Below, one piece after another: positions 7,975-12,974 of a stretch of 16,209 nt of DNA; positions within the stretch are counted from its first letter, which is position 1; the number at the start of each line of letters is the position of its first letter. The stretch is from CAYJQO01 sp964372445 (GTDB lineage Bacteria > Patescibacteriota > Minisyncoccia > UBA6257 > GWB1-50-10). The stretch lies in assembly GCA_964372445.1 (NCBI GenBank), contig CAYJQO010000014.1:1-16209 (forward strand), given 5' to 3'. A model generated the notes under the pieces. That model worked only from the letters and a program-made list of their open reading frames with translations, was not told where the DNA came from and made no database searches. The translations under genes and the position numbers were made by a program.

Positions 7975-8430
7975 ATGAAGCTACTCACGGCATCCGTTTT
8001 TATCCTGCTCTTGCTTACCGCGATGCTCACACCATTGGGCGCGCAAGCAGACCGAGCAAGGGGGACCTGTTCGGCATTCAATATTTGGTGCGATACAACC
8101 GGGGTTGATCCCATAAATCCGAGCCTCACGGGAACGTGCAACGTCTACGGGAGCTGCGATTTCTGCGATAGCCTCGTGGTCGCCCGCAACATTATCAACC
8201 TCCTGGTAGAACTGGCCATAGCGATCTCGGTCGCCATGATGGTCTACGGAGCCATACGCATGATGCTCTCGGTTGGCTCTCCCGAGCGGGTCAAGAGCGC
8301 CCGCGACACGATCACGAGCGCCCTGGTCGGCCTCCTCATCACGCTCGCCGCGTGGCTCATCGTGAACACGTTCCTCCACATCCTCACCGGCAATGCGGAT
8401 TTCCCGTGGGCGGTGCTCACCTGTTCGTGA
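7975..8430 (+). CDS. Cysteine-rich pilin of the T4SS/VirB2-like family
   Basis: 151 residues. There is a signal peptide (about 1-25, ending LGAQA) and an extracellular-looking stretch with five cysteines (Cys32, 39, 55, 61, 64). Two transmembrane helices follow (about 68-92 and 112-136), joined by the short polar loop GSPERVKSARDTI. That loop, rich in Lys/Arg/Glu between two helices, is the mark of the small pilin family frequent in Patescibacteria (T4SS_pilin type, similar to VirB2/TrbC). A sixth cysteine, Cys150, is the second-last residue. The cysteines suggest disulfides outside the membrane. It starts 4 nt after the solute-binding protein gene. Confidence 0.75.
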   Translation: MKLLTASVFILLLLTAMLTPLGAQADRARGTCSAFNIWCDTTGVDPINPSLTGTCNVYGSCDFCDSLVVARNIINLLVELAIAISVAMMVYGAIRMMLSVGSPERVKSARDTITSALVGLLITLAAWLIVNTFLHILTGNADFPWAVLTCS

Positions 8431-8436
8431 TACAAT
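8428..8436 (+). promoter_or_regulatory. Extended -10 promoter candidate before the second pilin
   Basis: TGATACAAT fits the extended -10 pattern TGnTATAAT with one mismatch. It overlaps the stop codon of the preceding pilin and ends 16 nt before the next ATG. No clear -35 box. It would let the second pilin be transcribed on its own. Confidence 0.35.
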
Positions 8437-8452
8437 TAAGGAACATCCACGT

Positions 8453-8824
8453 ATGCGTCTGCTCAAAACCGCTCTGGTAGCAATCACATCCTGGCTGGTG
8501 ACACGGGCAGGCCTGGTGCTGGCACAGAGCATCCCATGCGGTGTGGGTGTAGCGTGCCCCGACATCACGCTCCCCAACCCCCTAGCGCCGACAACGGATA
8601 TCGCCGAACTGATCACCACCATTACCTCAACGATCGCGTGGTACATCGCCCCGCCGATCGTCGCCATCGTCGTCATGATCGGCGCCTACCAAATTCTCTT
8701 CTCCGGCGGCGACGTGGAGCGGGTGAAAACTGGCAAGCGCACTGTGCTCTTCGCGGTAGTTGGCTACCTCGTGGTGCTCCTCGGGCTAGGTGTGGTGAGC
8801 ATCGTCAGAGACATTTTGTCCTAA
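8453..8824 (+). CDS. Small two-helix pilin (VirB2-like)
   Basis: 123 residues. Signal peptide about 1-24 (ending LVLAQ), a short mature N-terminus with two cysteines (29 and 35) and Pro/Thr residues (PDITLPNPLAPTTD), then helices at about 60-84 and 96-117. The linker FSGGDVERVKTGKRT matches the polar loop of the neighbouring pilins. I place the start at the ATG at 8453, preceded by AAGGA about 10 nt upstream and followed by a normal signal peptide. The frame is open back to 8393, but that would add an odd charged extension overlapping the previous gene. Same family as its neighbours but clearly a different paralogue. Confidence 0.75.
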   Translation: MRLLKTALVAITSWLVTRAGLVLAQSIPCGVGVACPDITLPNPLAPTTDIAELITTITSTIAWYIAPPIVAIVVMIGAYQILFSGGDVERVKTGKRTVLFAVVGYLVVLLGLGVVSIVRDILS

Positions 8825-8900
8825 AATAATGAGGAGGTGTTGTGAGGATTTGAAGTGACCATTTCTCCACCATACCGAAAGTGTTAACTGCGCCTCAGGC

Positions 8901-8929
8901 TCTACCAGTACCAGTAGATATGCTACAAT
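8901..8929 (+). promoter_or_regulatory. Promoter-like region of pilin unit 1
   Basis: TGCTACAAT (8921-8929) is an extended -10 candidate. Just upstream lies the inverted repeat TCTAC (8901-8905) and GTAGA (8914-8918) with an 8-nt loop. Unit 2 has an inverted repeat of different sequence, also with an 8-nt loop, at the equivalent place. No good -35 box. It could be an operator, or part of a longer RNA if transcription starts further upstream. Confidence 0.4.
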
Positions 8930-9073
8930 CTAAACTTCCTTGCATGATGATTGCTAGAGCGCAAATATCGTGCTAGGATGGGTGGGTTATAAATACCATC
9001 CCTACGCTGGCTATTAAATAAAAGGTCGATTGTGTAGCAGTTAGATTCCAGCAGCATTGTAGTAAACGTCCAT
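8930..9073 (+). promoter_or_regulatory. Structured 144-nt leader of pilin copy 1
   Basis: Same length as the leader of copy 2 and sharing islands (AAAGGTCGA, GTAGCAGTTA, AGCAGCA) in otherwise diverged sequence. A long-range stem TGCTAGGAT (8971-8979) with ATTCCAGCA (9045-9053) pairs at 8 of 9 positions. GGATGG (8976-8981) can instead pair with CCATCC (8996-9001), so two exclusive folds are possible. No Shine-Dalgarno sequence precedes the ATG. It could be a cis-regulatory RNA; no known class was recognised. Confidence 0.4.
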
Positions 9074-9424
9074 ATGTTCAATCCAAACGTAAGGCGGGTC
9101 GCCGCCGTGCTGACGCTCGCCCTGACCCTCAGCCCGCTCCTCGCCGCGGCTCAGCCTTTTACCACCACCGTCCCGCCCCCCGTAACCACGGTTACCCAGA
9201 TCTACAACCTGACCGTCCGCATCCTCACCTACGTCCAGACGTTCTTCTGGATCATCGCCGCCATCTTCATTATCTTCGCCGCCTTCAAGTACCTGACGGC
9301 TGGTGGTGAAGAGGAGAAGGTGAAATCGGCCAAGCAGATGCTAATCTATGCCGTAATCGCCATCGTTATTGCGCTCGTTGCAACCGCAGTCGTGGCGACC
9401 ACTCGGTCGGTCCTCACCGGTTAA
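9074..9424 (+). CDS. Pilin of the T4SS/VirB2-like family, tandem copy 1
   Basis: 116 residues. Signal peptide about 1-26 (SPLLAAAQ), a short Thr/Pro-rich mature N-terminus (QPFTTTVPPPVTTVTQ, with six Thr and four Pro), then two transmembrane helices (about 50-72 and 88-110). The linker is the polar loop TAGGEEEKVKSAKQM, the best match to the family in this window. No cysteines, unlike the two upstream pilins. Sequence identity with the copy at 9759 begins exactly at this ATG and runs 54 nt past the stop. The Thr/Pro-rich segment resembles O-mannosylation targets of PMT-type enzymes, one of which is encoded just downstream. Confidence 0.85.
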   Translation: MFNPNVRRVAAVLTLALTLSPLLAAAQPFTTTVPPPVTTVTQIYNLTVRILTYVQTFFWIIAAIFIIFAAFKYLTAGGEEEKVKSAKQMLIYAVIAIVIALVATAVVATTRSVLTG

Positions 9425-9452
9425 CGGTAACGTATACTTGACCACACGTAGT

Positions 9453-9479
9453 GAACACCTCTCAAGTCGGGGGGTGTTC
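9453..9479 (+). terminator. Stem-loop after pilin copy 1 (no U-run)
   Basis: GAACACCTCTC (9453-9463) can pair with 9469-9479 in an 11-bp stem with two G-U pairs and a 5-nt loop. It is followed by GCTTCGC, not a U-run, so it may be an mRNA-stabilising or processing hairpin rather than an intrinsic terminator. It closes the identical part of the repeat. Confidence 0.45.
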
Positions 9480-9520
9480 GCTTCGCGGAGGCTGCCAGTC
9501 TCAGCTACGGCTGGCGAAGC
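9480..9520 (+). other. Second hairpin in the diverged tail of unit 1
   Basis: GCTTC (9480-9484) pairs with GAAGC (9516-9520), and GCCAG (9494-9498) with CTGGC (9511-9515). The arms of the 3' side are contiguous and there is a 9-nt bulge on the 5' side. The same place in unit 2 (10165-10205) also forms a hairpin, with different sequence. This falls in the 334-nt gap between the two pilin copies. That gap otherwise holds the truncated gene start at 9589 and the leader of copy 2. Confidence 0.35.
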
Positions 9521-9588
9521 TAACACCTATCACCAGCGAGCGAACCGTAATAAGATGGGGGGGTACCAATTACACGAGCACCTGTGAC

Positions 9589-9726
9589 ATGAGCGGCACC
9601 AAACGCTCTACAATACCAACGGTTCTCCCACGATTGCCGGGGGATAACCCTCATGCTAAGCTAGGATATGAAGGTATTGTGACGCTATGCCCCGCGCCAG
9701 CTATAGATGAAAGGTCGAACCAGTAG
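9589..9726 (+). pseudogene. Truncated copy of the mannosyltransferase gene start
   Basis: From the ATG at 9589 the reading MSGTKRSTI matches the start of the downstream mannosyltransferase, MSSTKRSTI, at eight of nine residues; the surrounding 34 nt are nearly identical. Similarity stops after ACAATA, and the frame continues through the pilin leader to a stop at 9724-9726. The 45-codon frame is probably not a working gene. The overlapping open frame that begins at 9451 is chance. Confidence 0.5.
9591..9614 (+). promoter_or_regulatory. Promoter-like region of pilin unit 2
   Basis: TACAAT (9609-9614) lies 144 nt before the pilin ATG, exactly as in unit 1. An inverted repeat GAGCG (9591-9595) and CGCTC (9604-9608), with an 8-nt loop containing ACCA, abuts it. 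A GTGACA-like -35 element lies upstream, but its 19-nt spacing is poor. Confidence 0.35.
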
Positions 9727-9758
9727 CAGTTAAGCCCTAGCAGCACCGCAAACACTAC
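9615..9758 (+). promoter_or_regulatory. Structured 144-nt leader of pilin copy 2
   Basis: TGCT (9654-9657) plus GCTAGG (9660-9665) pairs with CCTAGC (9736-9741) plus AGCA (9742-9745): ten pairs with an AA bulge, in the same place as the long-range stem of leader 1. A small hairpin GGTAT (9673-9677) with ATGCC (9687-9691) lies inside. A mini-frame ATG AAA GGT CGA ... TAA (9707-9733) covers the conserved AAAGGTCGA island. No Shine-Dalgarno sequence precedes the pilin ATG. Confidence 0.4.
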
Positions 9759-10109
9759 ATGTTCAATCCAAACGTAAGGCGGGTCGCCGCCGTGCTGACG
9801 CTCGCCCTGACCCTCAGCCCGCTCCTCGCCGCGGCTCAGCCTTTTACCACCACCGTCCCGCCCCCCGTAACCACGGTTACCCAGATCTACAACCTGACCG
9901 TCCGCATCCTCACCTACGTCCAGACGTTCTTCTGGATCATCGCCGCCATCTTCATTATCTTCGCCGCCTTCAAGTACCTGACGGCTGGTGGTGAAGAGGA
10001 GAAGGTGAAATCGGCCAAGCAGATGCTAATCTATGCCGTAATCGCCATCGTTATTGCGCTCGTTGCAACCGCAGTCGTGGCGACCACTCGGTCGGTCCTC
10101 ACCGGTTAA
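9759..10109 (+). CDS. Pilin of the T4SS/VirB2-like family, tandem copy 2
   Basis: Same 116 residues as the copy at 9074, with no nucleotide difference, including third codon positions. The base before the ATG already differs (C here, T in copy 1), as does the base 55 nt after the stop. Given how much the flanks differ, the identity is best explained by recent gene conversion rather than by a recent simple duplication. Signal peptide, Thr/Pro-rich N-terminus, two helices and polar loop are as in copy 1. It lies 165 nt upstream of the mannosyltransferase gene. Confidence 0.85.
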   Translation: MFNPNVRRVAAVLTLALTLSPLLAAAQPFTTTVPPPVTTVTQIYNLTVRILTYVQTFFWIIAAIFIIFAAFKYLTAGGEEEKVKSAKQMLIYAVIAIVIALVATAVVATTRSVLTG

Positions 10110-10137
10110 CGGTAACGTATACTTGACCACACGTAGT

Positions 10138-10164
10138 GAACACCTCTCAAGTCGGGGGGTGTTT
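10138..10164 (+). terminator. Stem-loop after pilin copy 2 (no U-run)
   Basis: Same stem as after copy 1, except that the last base is T instead of C; this turns the closing G-C pair into a G-U pair and so keeps the stem. It is followed by GCTTCAC, with no U-run. Confidence 0.45.
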
Positions 10165-10205
10165 GCTTCACTTATATGGTATTAACCTCAACTATGGTTG
10201 GTGAA
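10165..10205 (+). other. Second hairpin in the diverged tail of unit 2
   Basis: TTCAC (10167-10171) pairs with GTGAA (10201-10205), and AACC (10184-10187) with GGTT (10196-10199). It corresponds to the hairpin at 9480-9520. One outer pair has changed from G-C to A-U on both sides. Confidence 0.35.
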
Positions 10206-10274
10206 ATCGACACCTAGTCTCCGGTGGACAGATCGTAATAAAATAAGATTGTTCATTGTGCGAACGCCTGTGAC

Positions 10275-11672
10275 ATGAGCAGTACCAAACGCTCTACAAT
10301 AGTAACGCTATCCGTTGTGCTCGCCGCCGGATTGCTGCTACGTGTTTTCAACATCTCCTATCCGGCCAAACCTGTTTTTGATGAGGCCCACTTTGCAACC
10401 TACGCCGCCGCCTACGCCTCGCACCGACCCCACTTTGATATTCACCCACCACTTGGGAAGGTTTTCTACGCGATCGCGCTCAGCCTCACGCCGTCACGAG
10501 CTTCAACCTACACCAGCGTTGAGTTCATCCGCGTCGACCAGGACCCATCAAACCATAGCATCCGAACGACTACCACGGCCACCATCTACGGTGCCTTTCC
10601 GTACGTAGCCCTCCGTCTGGTGAGCGCCGCCTTCGGCCTCCTACTCACCCTGTCCGTCTTTTGGTTCCTCTCCGGGCTGACCAAGAATCGGAGTGTTGCT
10701 CTCTGGGGGGCGTTTTTCGTCACGATCGATAACGCGCTGCTGCTCCAAACCCGCCTCATCCTTCTGGACGGCATGTACCTGTCGCTGGGATTCTTGGCCC
10801 TCGCGCTCCTCTTCAGTGGCCGGGTGCGCCCATGGCTCGCCGGCGTGCTCTGGGGACTCGCGCTGAGCGTCAAACTCATCGCTATTGTCTTCCTCGGGCC
10901 GCTGGTTGCGGCGATCGCCATCATGCCAAGGGGAGCCGAGCGGAGCAACGCTTGGAAAAATTTTGCCGTGTTCGCCATGTTCGGCCTAGCCATCCTCACC
11001 ACAACCATGCTCACCATCAACGCAGCGCTCGTGCCACTCAACGAGCGGATTACCCTCTACCAGAGCGTGATACGCGACTTCCACCCGGAGGCTGTTGGGG
11101 GTTCACCCCGCACGCCGGCGGTGTTCCGCGCAATTATCCCGTACCTCAAGATTTCAGCGGTCGAGGCGTTCTTCTCACTGAGTGGGTACACGACCGGCGT
11201 GCCACCTCACCCGTACCAGAGCAGCTGGTACACCTGGCCGGTGATGCAGAAGCCGATGGTGTTCTTCGTGGACGCAGTCGGCAGCAACAAAACCCCTCTC
11301 GTTCTCGTTGGCAATCCAGCGCTCTGGACCCTGGGGCTCGTGGCTCTGCTCATAGCAGCAGTGTCGTTGGTGTTTCGGAAACCTAAGCGGTTCAGCACAC
11401 CTACGCAGAGGTCGCTCCTCGTGCTCATGGGTGGCTTCGCAAGCTCTCTACTCCCATTCATATTGGTCCAACGGACAACCTTCCTCTATCACTACCTACC
11501 AGCTCTCATCTTCAGCTTCTGTCTCGCGGCGGTGCTCCTTGGATCTGCTGATACGACGCCGTCTGCGGCACGCGCGCGTAGAACACTCGGTCTGATCGTT
11601 GTGGCCGCAGCGCTCGCAGGCTTCCTCGCAGTTGCTCCGTACACCTTCGGACTGTCCACTGGTGAGCTGTGA
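10275..11672 (+). CDS. PMT-type (GT39) membrane mannosyltransferase
   Basis: 465 residues with many transmembrane helices. GT39 enzymes move mannose from polyprenyl-phosphate mannose to Ser/Thr of exported proteins. Visible: a first helix (about 9-25) followed by the catalytic-type acidic pair in PVFDEAHF (Asp36-Glu37), FDIHPPLGK (about 54-62), the RLILLDGMYL segment (about 160-169), and a late membrane part with TTFLYHYLPALIFSF. Length is somewhat short for the family, which has 450-550 residues in bacteria. The ATG at 10275 is the only start that keeps the whole first helix; it has no Shine-Dalgarno sequence. A TACAAT box in repeat phase lies inside codons 7-9. The enzyme class is fairly sure; the sugar and acceptor are inferred. 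The Thr/Pro-rich pilins upstream are the obvious candidates. Confidence 0.8.
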   Translation: MSSTKRSTIVTLSVVLAAGLLLRVFNISYPAKPVFDEAHFATYAAAYASHRPHFDIHPPLGKVFYAIALSLTPSRASTYTSVEFIRVDQDPSNHSIRTTTTATIYGAFPYVALRLVSAAFGLLLTLSVFWFLSGLTKNRSVALWGAFFVTIDNALLLQTRLILLDGMYLSLGFLALALLFSGRVRPWLAGVLWGLALSVKLIAIVFLGPLVAAIAIMPRGAERSNAWKNFAVFAMFGLAILTTTMLTINAALVPLNERITLYQSVIRDFHPEAVGGSPRTPAVFRAIIPYLKISAVEAFFSLSGYTTGVPPHPYQSSWYTWPVMQKPMVFFVDAVGSNKTPLVLVGNPALWTLGLVALLIAAVSLVFRKPKRFSTPTQRSLLVLMGGFASSLLPFILVQRTTFLYHYLPALIFSFCLAAVLLGSADTTPSAARARRTLGLIVVAAALAGFLAVAPYTFGLSTGEL

Positions 11673-11679
11673 CGTGACC

Positions 11680-11703
11680 AACTAAATAGTCAAATAATTA
11701 GTT
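11680..11703. terminator. Weak AT-rich hairpin between convergent genes
   Basis: AACTAA (11680-11685) and TTAGTT (11698-11703) form a 6-bp stem in the 30-nt gap between two convergent genes. It overlaps the last base of the minus-strand stop codon. It could slow transcription from either side, but is too weak for a confident terminator. Confidence 0.25.
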
Positions 11704-12974
11704 CATGGCTTACGTGCGACGCAGATGGTATTGAACCCAATGAGGAACGTGTGCAGTATCAAGACTTGAAAACCTTCATGCTCGAACAGCGCCCGCAGCT
11801 GCAGGTGACTGAAGTACCGCTTGTGCTCCCGGATCTCTGCCGCATCAATTACATGGAGCGCCGCGAGGAACTCGAGGATCGGTTTCGCTTTCGGCGTCGG
11901 CGTTGTGAGTGCGATGGTTCCTCCAGACCGCAGAATAGCAGAGCAGCTTGCCAGGAATCGTCCCGGCTCCTCGAGGTGTTCGATGAGGGCAAGTGCTACA
12001 ACTATATCTGCGCTGGCGGAGGGCACCAAGAAACCCAGCTCGTGCGCATCTCCGCAGCGCAGCGTGATGTTCCCGAAGGTAATATCCGGCACGGTTCGGT
12101 CTAAGCCGATGTACCGTGAAACATCTCTCCGGAGCAGCCAGCCGAGAGCAGCCTGCCGCCCGCATCCGACATCGACCACAACATCGGTCTGCTGAACTGG
12201 CACTGCTCGCCGGAACGCTGCTACACGGAAGCTCCTGATCATCCGGTCGATGGCACTAAAGTGGAGGTCAGCAAACGCGTACCGGACGATCAGGAGCAGG
12301 TGTCGGAAGCCATCGCGGGCGCGTATCTTTTTACCTTCCGCAAAGGTGCGCGGCGAATAGCTAATGGGGACCTCTCGGATCGTAATCCCCAGCTGGCATA
12401 CCTTCAGCGTCATTTCCATATCAGCTCCAAACCCGCGCTCAGTCACCCCGATGAAGCGAAGGAGGTTCGTATTAATAAGCTTGTAGCAGGTCTGCGCATC
12501 CGTGAGTGACTGCCCGTAGAGCACGTTGATAAGGTGGTCCATGAGCCTTGTGCCAACGTAGTAGAGTAGGTTGCTTGCTCGGTTCTTAATGGAACGGTTG
12601 CGCGAACCGTAGACCACCGGCGCACCGGTTTCCTCTGCAGCGTTGATGAGACGTCTAATGTCAGCTGGGGTGTATTCGAGATCCGCATCCTGCACTATAA
12701 CGACGTCGCCGGCAGCCTCACGGAGAGCTGTTTGGATTGCTCCACCTTTGCCGATGTTCCGGTCATGGTAGCGCACGGCGAGGCCTGGGAAAGCGCCGGC
12801 CGCCTCCAGGCTCTGGAGAATCTCCCGCGAACCATCAGTTGAGCCGTCTTCTACCACGATAACCCCCTTCTCCCTGCCGACATGTGTTTTGCGAAGTGTC
12901 TCAAGCACCCGCGCGATGGTCAGCGCCTCGTTGTAGCACGGCACGATAACGGTGACCTTGGCGATGCGCGTCAC
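11703..12974 (-). CDS. Fusion: GT2 polyprenyl-phosphate sugar synthase-like + SAM methyltransferase
   Basis: 423 residues, two domains. Residues 1 to about 235 form a GT2 glycosyltransferase of the DPM1/polyprenol-phosphate-mannose synthase type: VTVIVPCYNE, VIVVEDGSTDGS, the metal site QDADLEY (Asp96, Asp98), VYGSRNR and GADMEMTLKV. Residues about 262-423 form a class I methyltransferase: VVDVGCGRQ (SAM-binding glycine loop), a GDAHEL segment, ALIEHLEEP and LRSGGTIALTTPT. No membrane anchor is seen, so it is probably cytoplasmic and membrane-associated. The frame is open to 13223, but homology begins at the GTG at 12974. This GTG overlaps the upstream stop as GTGA, implying coupled translation. 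It may make the lipid-linked sugar used by the nearby PMT-type enzyme; the methylated substrate is unknown. Confidence 0.85.
   Translation of the reverse strand: MTRIAKVTVIVPCYNEALTIARVLETLRKTHVGREKGVIVVEDGSTDGSREILQSLEAAGAFPGLAVRYHDRNIGKGGAIQTALREAAGDVVIVQDADLEYTPADIRRLINAAEETGAPVVYGSRNRSIKNRASNLLYYVGTRLMDHLINVLYGQSLTDAQTCYKLINTNLLRFIGVTERGFGADMEMTLKVCQLGITIREVPISYSPRTFAEGKKIRARDGFRHLLLIVRYAFADLHFSAIDRMIRSFRVAAFRRAVPVQQTDVVVDVGCGRQAALGWLLRRDVSRYIGLDRTVPDITFGNITLRCGDAHELGFLVPSASADIVVALALIEHLEEPGRFLASCSAILRSGGTIALTTPTPKAKPILEFLAALHVIDAAEIREHKRYFSHLQLRALFEHEGFQVLILHTFLIGFNTICVARKP

Larger units (their letters stand above)
8924..9608 (+). repeat. Tandem pilin unit 1 (685 bp)
   Basis: Runs from one TACAAT box to the next. 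Order: box, 144-nt leader, pilin gene, identical 54-nt tail, diverged spacer. Its partner follows directly at 9609. Equivalent landmarks are spaced as follows: TACAAT 8924, 9609, 10295; pilin ATG 9074, 9759; ATGAGC 9589, 10275. The 405 bp from 9074 to 9478 are identical to 9759-10163. The remaining parts keep length and patches of sequence only. Confidence 0.85.
9609..10294 (+). repeat. Tandem pilin unit 2 (686 bp)
   Basis: Second unit of the tandem array, one base longer than unit 1. It contains the copy 2 leader, the identical 405-bp pilin block (9759-10163), a diverged tail with two hairpins, and the first 20 bp of the mannosyltransferase gene. It ends where the third TACAAT (10295-10300) begins inside that gene. 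Confidence 0.85.

Noticed and set aside
9451..9726. 91-codon plus-strand frame between the pilin copies
   Set aside because: It crosses the stem-loop and diverged tail. Only the part from 9589 is meaningful, as a remnant of the mannosyltransferase start.
9700..9745. tRNA-like T-arm (GGTCGAACC) in leader 2
   Set aside because: No acceptor stem, no anticodon arm and the wrong loop size; the matching place in leader 1 lacks the pairing.
9425..9758. Integron attC sites as the explanation of the pilin array
   Set aside because: I searched by eye for RYYYAAC/GTTRRRY core sites bordering the units and found no convincing pair. No integrase gene is in the window.
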